Positions 36,906-47,396 of a stretch of DNA of 58,595 nucleotides are shown here, in pieces. The translations under genes and the position numbers were made by a program. How positions within the stretch are numbered: position 1 is the stretch's first letter; every line of letters begins with the position of its first letter. The stretch spans positions 1 through 58,595 of the forward strand of contig JALJEE010000392.1 in assembly GCA_023231475.1 (NCBI GenBank). The letters run 5' to 3'. The notes below the pieces were generated by a model, which was not told where the DNA came from, did no database searches, and worked only from the letters and a program-made list of their open reading frames with translations. Source of the DNA: Seison nebaliae. Lineage: Eukaryota; Rotifera; Pararotatoria; Seisonacea; Seisonidae.

Positions 36906-37576
36906 CTACAAATTCGAAGTGTGAAATTTATTATGAGACGGATTGTTCATTTAGAAATATGTCAATGTGTCTGGGAGTCTATGTGTTGTATATGCATGTG
37001 TATTCAATGTAAATTATGTTAATAAGAACGATAAAACGTTAAACAAAAACACATATCAAAAAAGAAGAAATTTGTAGATATATTTGTCTGATATTTAATT
37101 TTTTTTTCTTCATATCTTCCAATTTTATCTTCATATCTTCCCTTATTATATTTGGAAGATATTATTGAAATTAAATTGTAAAAATGAAAATTGAATTTTT
37201 CTCTTTCTGTTAAATCCACATCTAACCAATTTTTTAACTTTGAACTAAACATGTTTAGCATTTGGTAAAGGAGACTTGAAAGTTTTATGAAAACGACATC
37301 AAATTAGTGAGATACTAATCGAAAAGGTCTGCACTTCATAAAATTATTGTTAATGTAAATAAATGGAGTATAAATGAAAGAAATATGATAAATAAGTTGT
37401 ATATGATAAATTTAATTTTGTGAAGAGAATTTTAATATTTCATCTCAATTCGCTTCTCATCATTCTATAACTTTTCTTCTCATTTGGAAGATAGTTTGGT
37501 CATTTATCTATTATAAAGGAAGGTTCATCATCGGAAGATATTAATTCAAATTTTCTACTTTCTTTTCAATTGAACA
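36906..37576. other. Intergenic, upstream of Elongin A
   Basis: Probably contains the Elongin A promoter and possibly the 5' exon of the minus-strand small membrane protein (80-codon minus frame at 37019-37261 starting with ATG). Nothing else is recognised. Confidence 0.35.
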
Positions 37577-39204
37577 ATGGCATTGATTCACCAAAACGGA
37601 TTTAATTTCGATGTTCTAATGCAAATTAAAAACAAAATCATTAAATATGGAGGTGAAAGAAATAATCAAAAAGTTCTCCTCTTTTTTTCTTAGCGTCATT
37701 CCTCAATCACCTTTTCTCAGTTGTATCAATATCTAATTAAATTAGAAAACGTTAATTTACCCCAAAAAGATCTCGATCGATCCAAATTAGTTTATGTGGT
37801 AGACAACATCGTTCAAATGATGAAAAGAAATGATGCCGACTTGGATGAAGCAATAGCTGCACAAGTTCTGACAAAATCAATGAATCTTGTTTCAAAATGG
37901 AGGAAGAGTCTACAATTAACTAATGGTGATAAGATAGTCAGAAAACGGAATGTAGACGATCCCAAACCGAATTCAAAGAGAATTAAAATAAATAGGAAAA
38001 GAACTGCTTCATCCTCTTCATCATCTTCCTCCTCCTCGTCCTCCTCATCATCATCATCTTCATCATCTTCCTCATCTTCTTCTTCGTCATCGTCTGAAGT
38101 GGAGACAAATTTAAAAAACAAACGAGTTATGAAGAAATCGACGAATGTACAAAAATCCAAACACAAAACTATTTCTATGGCACATTATTTCCAAAAACAT
38201 AATCGAACAAATCGAACAGATGATAATACTGTTAAGAAAACTTCACCATCATCTTCATCGAAAAATGAAAAAAATCGTTCTCGTTAGTATAATTATATGA
38301 CAATTCAATATGAATTTATCAAACATTTCTTTTAGTACCCAATTTAACAGAAGATGATTTTATGGATATTATTGATGAATCGTCCAATGTCAACGTTTTA
38401 TCTCTAATCAGTGATCAAAAGAAATCATTTGAATTTAACGATAATAATAAACAAGATGTCAATCTCGCTTTCATACGTAAAGGAAATATTGAAGCCATTC
38501 AACAGCAAAGCATTGCCAATGTGAAAGAAGCATGTAGACTGGATATATTGATGGCGAATTTGCTCGATATCAGTGAGGATCAAGTCGCCAATTATCTTCA
38601 TTCGACACCGAAACCTCCAGAAGTCTTTGAATGTGAACCACCGTCACTTCTCGCATTCAGTATGGTTGCCATCCGTCAAAATAAATCTCAGACTAAATTC
38701 GACGCAGACTTCCTAATGAAACTACCAACCGGATTTATTATGTTATTATTGGAAACTTTGACAGCTGACGATTTACAGCGTCTAGAGAATCAATCCATTT
38801 CATTATTACAAATTCCTGGATATGATATGTTATGGGGTCGATTAGTGAAGAGACAATTTCGGAATGAACGTCCCGATGTTGATTGTGGGGAGACATGGCG
38901 TGAATGTTGGCAGAGATTGAAATGTCGATACGATGAAAAGTTTGATAGTTGCATTAGTAAACGAAGAAAGCCAGTAATGGAAGAGAAGGAAATTCAATTA
39001 ACAGAAGACGCTGTTAAAAAGAGACATAGGAAGACTCATAATGATCGTCCCTTTTTTCACAATAAAGGTAGAAATATGACACCATCGAATCCGGAGAATG
39101 CAGGTCTCCTCAAATTGAGACCATCATATAAATCTAGTGGAAGTTCATTTTCACCAAAACGATTGAGTGTTCTCACCAAAATCAAAAGACGATTAGCTCG
39201 TTAA
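37577..39204 (+). CDS. EloA: Elongin A
   Basis: Three exons, 37577-37672, 37721-38282 and 38336-39204, give 508 aa. The N-terminal 95 residues fit the TFIIS N-terminal (LW) fold: YQYLIKLENVNLPQKDL, DNIVQMMKRN, VLTKSMNLVSKW. Then comes a basic stretch and a run of 29 serines (38009-38095). The C-terminal region at about aa 345-425 matches the Elongin A BC-box/F-box-like domain: LMKLPTGFIMLLLETLTADD, then LWGRLVKRQFRNERPD and WRECWQRLKCRYDEK. Elongin A binds Elongin B/C, stimulates RNA polymerase II elongation, and in animals also serves as a substrate adaptor of a Cul5 ligase for stalled polymerase. Vertebrate Elongin A is longer (about 770 aa); the middle is shortened here. The acidic/basic linkers are low complexity. 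The start ATG is in AACAATGGC context. Confidence 0.87.
38009..38095. repeat. TCN-type trinucleotide tract coding 29 serines
   Basis: TCA/TCC/TCT/TCG codons repeat without interruption inside Elongin A exon 2. The mixed codons suggest an old expansion or selection for poly-Ser rather than a fresh microsatellite. Confidence 0.9.
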
Positions 39205-39754
39205 CATATTTTTATAGAATTTGTGATAATATGCCATCATCGTTTATCTTTCTGAATATTTATTTTAAATATCTCTTAATACAAGTTCCATTATCATTAT
39301 CATCATCATTATCTCTATACCGTTTCTTGTTTAAACTAATTTCTTATCATCCAAGTTTATTTTTTCCGTTTTCTCTTTTTCTTGGTCCATTGCCGAATCT
39401 AAATATGAAGTTGCATAAAAAAGTTTTTGTTTCAAAGTTACATGTCCATTTTTCAATTCTCATAATCACAATATTTCATTTATATTTTTCATATTATTTA
39501 GATCGTATTCTTTCTTAGAACATTACAATGAATTATTTCCTGTTTAACAGAATAACTAGTTTTTTTGTAAAGAATAATAAAAAAATGAAAATCGAACTGA
39601 ACATCTTTTTAACGACTTGAAGAGAAAGTGCAATATGAATGCTAATAAAAAGGAAGAATTACGTGCTCATAAAATTGAAAAAAATTTGCTTACAATTGTT
39701 ACTTTGTTAGATATTTAAAAGGGAATCGTTCATCATCTAACGATTACTTGAATC
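39205..39754. other. Intergenic, Elongin A 3' flank
   Basis: T-rich and probably the Elongin A 3' UTR, then the promoter of the secreted basic protein. The 95-codon plus frame at 39231-39518 is hydrophobic from T-richness and is not convincing. Confidence 0.35.
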
Positions 39755-40760
39755 ATGAAAAGTGAAATAGTTAAGAATTTCTTATTTTATCTCTTACAAT
39801 TTCTCATAATATTTCATTTTAACGGTTCGTTTATTTATTAATTAATTATATTGATTGATCTTTCGAATATTTGGAATATTTAAAGGAATATTATGTGAAG
39901 AAGGTATAAATTTTTCCACTTTGTCTGATGGAGTTGACAAGATGATGGATTTCGGTGACGGAATAAAATTGACCAGTGAACAACCGATAACTGACAAAGA
40001 TGAAATGTCAATGAAAGAATTGACTAAAATGTTAGGTGGTGAAGATACGGAGAGTGAAGTAAAAGACAGTATCAAACAAATGGAAGAATTAGACGGGGAA
40101 TCTATTCAACAAGAAGATTTCCATCCAAATGATGAAATCAGTGATTTTGCATCAAATGTTTTAAGAAAGAATTATAATCGACAAAATCGTATTAACGAAG
40201 ATATAATGAATCAATTAAGTGGGAAGAAAAAGTTGATGAAAAAACCGAAAAAACTTCAACAGAAACAGAAAAAACCAGAACCGAAAAAAAAAGAGGAATT
40301 AAAAGAAGAAAAAATTGTTGAGGAAACTGTTCCGGTTCCGGAAAAACCTGTAATTAAACAGCCTTATAGGAAACCAAAAAAATTCCGTTACCGAAAGAAA
40401 GGTGGTCGTTTACGAAAGAAAGGTCGACGATTTCATAGAAAGAATCGTAAAGGAAGAAAACATCGAAAACATTATAGGAATCTTAGAAAGCAAAAGAAGA
40501 ACATTCATAATGGTTTGAAAAGGTCAATGAGACATTCGAAATCTGTCCAGAAAAAACACGAACCAACTATCATCCAATTGAAAGGGCATGGTCATCAAAA
40601 ACATCGATTATTTAAAAAGTTCCATAATGTGCGAGTGAAGGAAGTGAAACCGAAACAAACAATGAAAAAAATTCATAATATCATACCATTTCAATATGTC
40701 AAATCTTCTAAAAGGCACAAAATTGGCGGACGGAAATCTAGACGACGAACTTTATATTAG
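39755..40760 (+). CDS. Secreted, highly basic protein of unknown function
   Basis: Two exons, 39755-39824 and 39886-40760, joined in phase 1, give 314 aa. Exon 1 codes a signal peptide (KNFLFYLLQFLIIFHFNG). The mature N-terminal third is acidic (SMKELTKMLGGED, QQEDFHPNDEISDF). The rest is extremely rich in Lys, Arg and His: KKPKKLQQKQKKPEPKKK, then PYRKPKKFRYRKKGGRLRKK, and a His-containing C-terminus ending GGRKSRRRTLY. I do not recognise the family. Many dibasic sites are present, but there are no repeated peptides, so a neuropeptide precursor is not obvious. An acidic-basic pattern like this could suit a matrix, cement or venom-gland component. That is speculation from composition only. 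Confidence 0.65.
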
Positions 40761-41964
40761 AGATTTAATAATCGTTGATAGTCAAAAATTGGATTTAAGA
40801 GTTTATACAAACTACTAATGTTTAAGTTGAAAGAATTCAATCTTTATTCCATCTTCAATTTCCATTCATTTACTTCATGCAATTTCTTCTTTATTTCCCC
40901 TTATTGTGAACTTTCTTTCCTTATCTGTTAGTAATCATTCTAATTATATGAACGAAATGAAAACGAATTCTTTAAAATTAATTCAAACATCTATTTCTCC
41001 ATCTATTATTTAACAAGAATGAAGAATATTTTAAGTTGAAATAAGTTTAAATGAGAAGAAAATTAATGTCGAAACTAATTCTTACAGCATGTTATTCACA
41101 AATTTGCTCATAATACTTAATTATTAATATGGAATATCTCGAATTAATTTCTGTAAATAATAATATTATTATTATTATTATTATTTGGAATATTCGAATT
41201 ATGACCATTTTGAAATATGTCAAGTACAGAAATATTGATGAAATATTATTTCGATCTAGTTCGACATTTTAAATTCATCTTAACATAAAAATGTGAAAAA
41301 TAAAGAAGAACAATCTATGGAAATGTTTTATATTGAATATTTTATCAAGATAATAATAAATATGTCTTAAGACTCATAATAATTATTTAATTTTTATAAG
41401 TGGCAACAAAGTCGAACAACATCTCTAGGTCTTTTTTATTTCTGATCCAAATTTCTGTGTCAAATTTCGAACATGAATCCTCAAATAATGTATATTTCGG
41501 TTGGACGAATAAAGAGAAAAGAAGGAAATGTGTACAACAGAAACATGGCTAATGATTACCTTTATAATTATTAATCATTTATTTGAGAAACGTAATAAAA
41601 GGAATGTTATGTTCCGGAAACGATTGACGTTGAACTATTTCAAACTATAGTTACTTCCAACCATAGTTACCAGAAGATGGAAAGCATGCTTCTATGGTGA
41701 TTGAACTATGTACATTAGCGAAGGGAACCAATTGGGTTCTGAGAACAATATTAGCCCTATTCTCATACAAATGTTGAGCTGAACTGTATGTTTATCTAAT
41801 TGTTAATGAAATATTTGGAGATTTCACTATTTGGAATTGGAAAAGTTCTTATTTATTTTTAAAGCAATTTAATTTTAATTACATTCCTTCTCCAGGTTTT
41901 TTGGTGGTAACGGGTGAAAGTAGAGAATTTGTTTATTTTAAATATTTGAATTAGGTGAAAGTCA
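40761..41964. other. Intergenic, upstream of PP2A
   Basis: About 1.2 kb, no coding features. There is an ATT microsatellite near 41160-41185. A GAATTAG acceptor-like site lies 10 nt before the PP2A start codon. Confidence 0.4.
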
Positions 41965-43142
41965 ATGTCAAGTCTAAATGGGAAGGGCAGTGACATTTCA
42001 ATCGAATATAGTGATCTGGATCGATGGATTGAACAGTTGAAGAATTGTGTTCATCTCAAATCGGATGAAGTGAAATTATTATGTTTGAAAGTTTAAAAGA
42101 AAGAAATTTCTTTTCATTTTATTTAATATTTAATTTTACAAGGCAAAAGAAATTTTATCGAAAGAACCGAATGTTCAATTAGTTCGTTGTCCAGTTACGG
42201 TTTGTGGTGATGTTCATGGTCAATTTTATGATTTGATGGAACTCTTCCGAATGGGAGGAGATGCGCCACAAACCAATTATTTATTTATGGGCGATTATGT
42301 CGATCGTGGATATTATAGTGTGGAGACGGTGTCATTATTGGTTTGTTTGAAAGTGAGATATCCACAACGAATTACGATATTGAGAGGTAACCATGAATCT
42401 CGACAGATCACTCAAGTCTACGGATTTTATGATGAATGTGTGAGGAAGTATAGTAATACGAATGTCTGGAAATATTTCACAGACTTGTTCGATTATTTTC
42501 CATTAGTTGCAATCATCGAAGATACGATATTTTGTCTTCATGGTGGTCTCTCGCCATCAATCAATACTATTGATACAATCAAAGATCTCGAACGAATCAA
42601 AGAAGTTCCACATGAAGTTCATTTTTTACTCTTTCTTTCTCTCTCTCTCTTTTAACATATTCCATCTAATATTTGACAGGGAGCAATGTGTGATTTATTA
42701 TGGTCGGATCCGGATGATCGTTGTGGATGGGGAAGTTCACAACGTGGTGCTGGATACACGTTTGGAGAAGATGTGTCAGCTGCATTTAATTATCAGAATG
42801 GATTAACAACTATTGCTCGTGCTCATCAATTAGTCATGGATGTTCGATCTCATTTAATTTCTTATCATTTCTTATCATTTCTTTTAAAGGGATATGCATG
42901 GACTCATAAAGAGAATGTCGTAACTGTTTTCAGTGCACCCAATTATTGTTATAGATGTGCGAATCAGGTTAATTATAATTATAATAATAATTGTTACATG
43001 TAAAAATTTAAATTTAAATATTTTAAATTAGGCTGCAATCATGGAATTGGATGAATGTCTTCATTATAATTTCGTCAATTTCGATCCTGCTGAAAGAACG
43101 AAGAAGGTGGAAGTTCAACGGAAACCTGATTATTTCCTTTAG
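41965..43142 (+). CDS. PPP2C (mts): PP2A catalytic subunit (serine/threonine phosphatase)
   Basis: Five exons: 41965-42090, 42143-42616, 42680-42841, 42890-42967 and 43032-43142, giving 316 aa; family length is 309. The PPP catalytic motifs are all present: [21 protein letters not shown], the HGGLSPS loop and the AHQLVM histidine, so the metal ligands and catalytic His are intact. [11 protein letters not shown] and SAPNYCYRC follow. The C-terminus ends in PDYFL, the PP2A-specific tail that is carboxymethylated at Leu and contacts the A/B subunits, which separates it from PP4 and PP6 in most animals. The N-terminus carries a short extra stretch before DLDRWIEQL. All introns are 48-64 nt and all four begin GTT. 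This gene anchors the splice-site observation because its protein is almost invariant. Confidence 0.96.
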
Positions 43143-43651
43143 TCTTTATTATTCTTCTTTTTATGATATTTATTATCATCTTTATTTTTATTTTGTCAAC
43201 TTGTTTTTCTTGCTCTCATTTACCATTTTTGAGCTTGACTACTGATGAATTTGTGAGAATTATTTTTGAACTCATTTGTATTACACGGATAAAAATTTCG
43301 ATTTTTTTTTCAATTATTTCATTGTACTTTCACAAAAACATGAAACCTCACAAACATTTCAGAAAACTCCTCCTCCTTCTCCATTCCTTTCTATTCCAAA
43401 TCATCACTCGACAATGAACAATTCGTTCTTATTTTAAAATTTTCATTGTACTTCATTTAATTGAAACTTTTATAAAAGATTTAAATTAAAAATTTCCCTT
43501 TTTTCATCCTCAAAGAGAGTAATGAAGAAAGTGATGAAAACGAAAGAAAACTGATTTAATTATTTTAACACTAAACGAAAAATGAAAGTTTAAATTCTCT
43601 TAATTTTATAAAGAAATTTGACTCATTAAATTCTTAATTTGTCCCTCCTTC
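43143..43651. other. Convergent 3' region between PP2A and ARS2
   Basis: T-rich; both 3' UTRs probably lie here. Plus frames at 43163-43417 and nearby are low-complexity and not credible genes. Confidence 0.4.
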
Positions 43652-46547
43652 TTAACCGTCTACATTATCCAAATCGTTGTACGACGGAATCGGTTTACGA
43701 TGACCACCACCATCATGTGAGAATGTCCTTCTACTTCGACTATTCATATTGCGACCAGGAATAAACATTCGAGGACCGGCTAAATACGAGAAAATAAATA
43801 ATTATAAAAAAATATAGATAATATTGAACTTTGTCGATTGAAATAATGTGGCATACCAGCTGGATTCATCACTCCCATATTATTCATTATTCCCATTTCA
43901 TTATTATGAGGTTGGGATGGTGTCGGATACATCGGCCTGTTCTTGTCATACAAATAATTGTTGAAGAATAGAACCTTAAAGAGAGTAATTGAAATTTAAA
44001 GAAAATGGAAAATTGGGATGAACTTCATTTCGGACATCATCGATCTTATCCGAATGTTTATTATAAATGTGTTTCTGAACGAATTCTTTCGCTAAATTTT
44101 ATAATTAAAAGAATAATTTTTTTATTAATTATAATTCAGATATATTATAAGAATAAAACCTTTAAATTTCTTTCCACTCAATTGACATTCATAACGATCC
44201 TCCTTCAATTTAATTGTATGTTGCTCGATCATTTTATCAATTTCATCTTGCTCGTTCTTCAAACCAAATTCTTTGATAATCAAAAAATTTTTTAATTTTA
44301 ATTAAATATTGAAGAAAAAACGAACCAAGTGCTTCATCTTCGCACAATTTCCTTTGGAATGATTGTAGCTGTTTAATTTTCTTATAGAATTGCGTCAGAT
44401 AATTAGTGACATCTAAAAATATATCAATAACAAAATTAAAAATAATTATAAAAAAAAAAATTAAAAATTTAATAACCTTCTTTAGTTGCAATATTGTCAA
44501 TTCCTGGTGGTTTAGGATTCATATTTCTCAGATGCATAATAGAACAACGATGTGGCATCATATCTTCATTTGTGTATTTGGTGGCATCATAAAAATTGAT
44601 AGAATGGACAAATCGAATATATAAAATCAATTTATCTAGAACAACATTCAATTTATCATCGATTTCAAATTGAGTGTCATTAATGAAATTCTTATACTCC
44701 TTCAACCAATTATCTTCATTTGTCTCATTGTTATTCAATTCGTCATCATCTTCATCTTCGTCATTTAATTGATTTATTTCTGTCGCTTCCGCATTCACTT
44801 CTTCCACTAAATATTGTTCAATATTTCTCAGAAATGGATTGGGTTCAATTCTTGATTTTTTCTTCTCAATACTCTTATCCGTTCCTTCATCGGAATCGTA
44901 CCGTTGTTCTTCTGATGATGTCGCTTCATCCATTTGATCATCCTCATTCTGACTATCCCACAAATTATATTGACGATCATAATTTTTAATTAATGTCACA
45001 ATGATTTTTAGATGCATTTTCACTATAAATCGATGAGAAGATAAATAATTCTCAAATTTAATTCTTGAATTTCCATATCCACGATTAACCATCGCACCAA
45101 TCATATAACCACCAACTTTCTCTTGTTCCATCTTATAACAATATTGGAGTACTTCTGAATTATTCGAATAAGTTGCCCATCCTCGTTTCGTTAAATTCTT
45201 TCCAGTTGGATCTGCAATAAATATTCGAAGGAATCCTTTATATTTCTCACATGCTTCTTCCAATTGATTATTCTCTAATTTTTCTGGGATTTTTCTGAAA
45301 AAAATCGATCGCGTCTTATGGAGAGATCGTGGCTCGTTAATAAGATTTCCATCCGAATCAATAACCGGTTCTTCTTTCTCACACAATTTGGAGATAGTGT
45401 CTTCAATCAAAATTTTCACTTCAATCTTTTCCAATTCTCCATTCTCTTCTTCGTCAATATCATCCTCCAATTCACCTTCTTCCTCCAATTTATTATCATC
45501 GCCATTCTCATTCGCATCAGGAGATTCGGATTCTTCTTCTGTCATTTTTCTTTTCTTCATCGCATCAGATGTGGGAGCAGATCGTTTCTTACAATTCCTC
45601 TTCTCAATTATCTCTAATTTGCCCAAACTCTTCAAATCGAATTTCATTCCACCCTCGAGAAATATTAAGAAAGCATCCATCAATCTTTCTAATTTTTTCG
45701 AATTTGAACAATTGTCGTTTTCTGTCAAAGAAAATTGATCGAACAATTTCAATTTGTCCATTTTTAAAAAGATTTCAAATCGCCGTTTTACTCGACTCGT
45801 TATGTTCTCTTCATATTTCGCATGGAAATTTGGATGATATTTCAATTTGAACCTAAAAAATTTTGAAAAAATTTAATTTGAAAATTATTTTTAAAAATAA
45901 TTGAACCATTCCTCTTTATTATGTTCCACGAAATATTTAGCTAACAAAGATTTCTTATGTTCCTGTACGTATTTGTTGTATTCGTCCTTCACATTCTGAT
46001 CGTTTATCGGATCCATCGAATGTAATTCATTCTTTCTACGTTTGGCTGATACGAATTCGAGGAAAGCTAAACATCTTGATGGATTCTCTTCGTACATTGG
46101 TACTTCGATGGGAGTCATTGCACGTGGTGCCATCGGAACATCGCCCATGACCATTGGATCATTCATCATATAATGTGGTTGTGCATGTGGTGGATAATGG
46201 GGCGGCATCTGACCAAATGAATCTACTGGACGATTGTGACTTGAAAGAAAATGAAAGAAAATTATCATAAAGAAATATAACTGCATATTATTCATGGGAT
46301 TATGATATGAATGATTTCGAGAATTCCCATTTGGACCTCCCATGCCACCGCCACTACCGCCACTACCGCCAAACATTTGGTCTCTACGACCGGGAAAACG
46401 TCGATTCGTTCGTCTACAATTTTGACGATTATGATCTCGCAGTTCATCTTGCTGCATTTCATTGCCATGATCATCAGTACCTTCACGACGAAATCGATCC
46501 ACTCGATCCGGAGGCGGACTTCCTGGTTCATTGTCCCAACTAGACAT
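43652..46547 (-). CDS. SRRT (Ars2): ARS2 / Serrate RNA effector
   Basis: Eight exons: 46547-46282, 46239-45907, 45852-44477, 44412-44326, 44270-44160, 44091-44024, 43974-43857 and 43779-43652, giving 828 aa with all phases agreeing; human is 876. The N-terminus is Arg/Gly/Pro-rich. The conserved N-terminal domain ends in NKEEWFKLKYHP across the exon 2/3 junction. An acidic linker is followed by the RRM-like core (LHKTRSIFFRKIP, KRGWATYSN) and the helical region (NPFLRNIEQYLVEEVNAE, VLDKLILYIRFVHSINFYD, MPHRCSIMHLRN). The zinc-finger domain has YECQLSGKKFKAKEFVQKHI and NKH as in other ARS2 proteins. The tail ends PSYNDLDNVDG, matching the conserved YRDLD-acidic end. ARS2 links the nuclear cap-binding complex to microRNA processing, 3'-end formation and RNA decay. 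A long CT tract and TTTGAAG precede the ATG by 3 nt. Confidence 0.95.
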
Positions 46548-47396
46548 TACCTTCAAACGAGAAAGAAAGACAGAGAGAGAGAGAGAGAGAGATACTAGAA
46601 GAATTGGAATTTTGATGAAGAAAAATAACGATAAATTTATTGCGAGAACTATTCAACGGTTCAATCTCCTGAGAAGTGGCTTATGAAAAATGCGATATAA
46701 CTGGTCAAACTAAATATCCTATTCATTAACATCATTAAGATTATTTAAGAAAAAATTGATTTGAAACGAACTTTATAATTTTATTTAAAGTGAAATCGTA
46801 CAGAATATGTTCTATTTAGAATGAATATGAATTGTCAATCATGGACGTATAACTGTTTGAAAAGTTGTTTTATTTCATTCCATTTCATGGAACGATATTC
46901 CAATTCGTTTAAAATGTTAAGCTTTACCTCCAAATTCCATTTTCAGTAAGTTAGCTCTTTCTTATTGTAATATTTTAGCTCTTATTCGAAAAATGCAAGA
47001 ACTTCTCAATTTCCCTCAATCGTTCACCAAATTCTATTTCTTTCACGAAGAGAAAAAACATATTTTCTGTTCATTCTTCTTCTGTACATTGAACTGTCAA
47101 TTAATCTCTTTCAAACGTTAGTTGAGTTACTTTATCTTTTCATTATGAATTAGATATCTTCTTTTATTTTCTTTCGTAGGGTTATTGATGATAATGTGGA
47201 ATTATAATTTCTCTAAAAAATTTAAATCTTAAAATCATTTTTTCAAAAGATCTGAAATGTGTACTAATAGAAAAATGAATGTGAACAATTAGTTTTAATT
47301 AAAAAAAAGAAGATAATCGAGGTATTTACTGTTAAAAGAAGAAATCATAATTTAGTTGTTCGAAAAGGAAATAGTGTGATCATTAAGGGAAAACAA
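46548..47396. other. Intergenic, ARS2 promoter side
   Basis: Contains a GA dinucleotide run at about 46570-46591, which on the minus strand is a CT tract just before the ARS2 start and could be a polypyrimidine tract for a 5' acceptor or a core-promoter initiator region. The remainder, up to the end of the SAM gene, is AT-rich with nothing else recognised. Confidence 0.4.

Noticed and set aside
37813-38166. 117-codon minus frame with long Glu/Asp run
   Set aside because: Antisense of the Elongin A poly-Ser tract.
39231-39518. 95-codon plus frame after Elongin A
   Set aside because: Hydrophobic because the DNA is T-rich; position fits the Elongin A 3' UTR.
43051-43417. Plus frames overlapping and following PP2A exon 5
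   Set aside because: Out of frame with the conserved PDYFL end; low complexity.
44005-45850. Several plus frames opposite ARS2
   Set aside because: Antisense shadows of the ARS2 exons, Ser/Phe/Leu-rich from acidic codons on the other strand.
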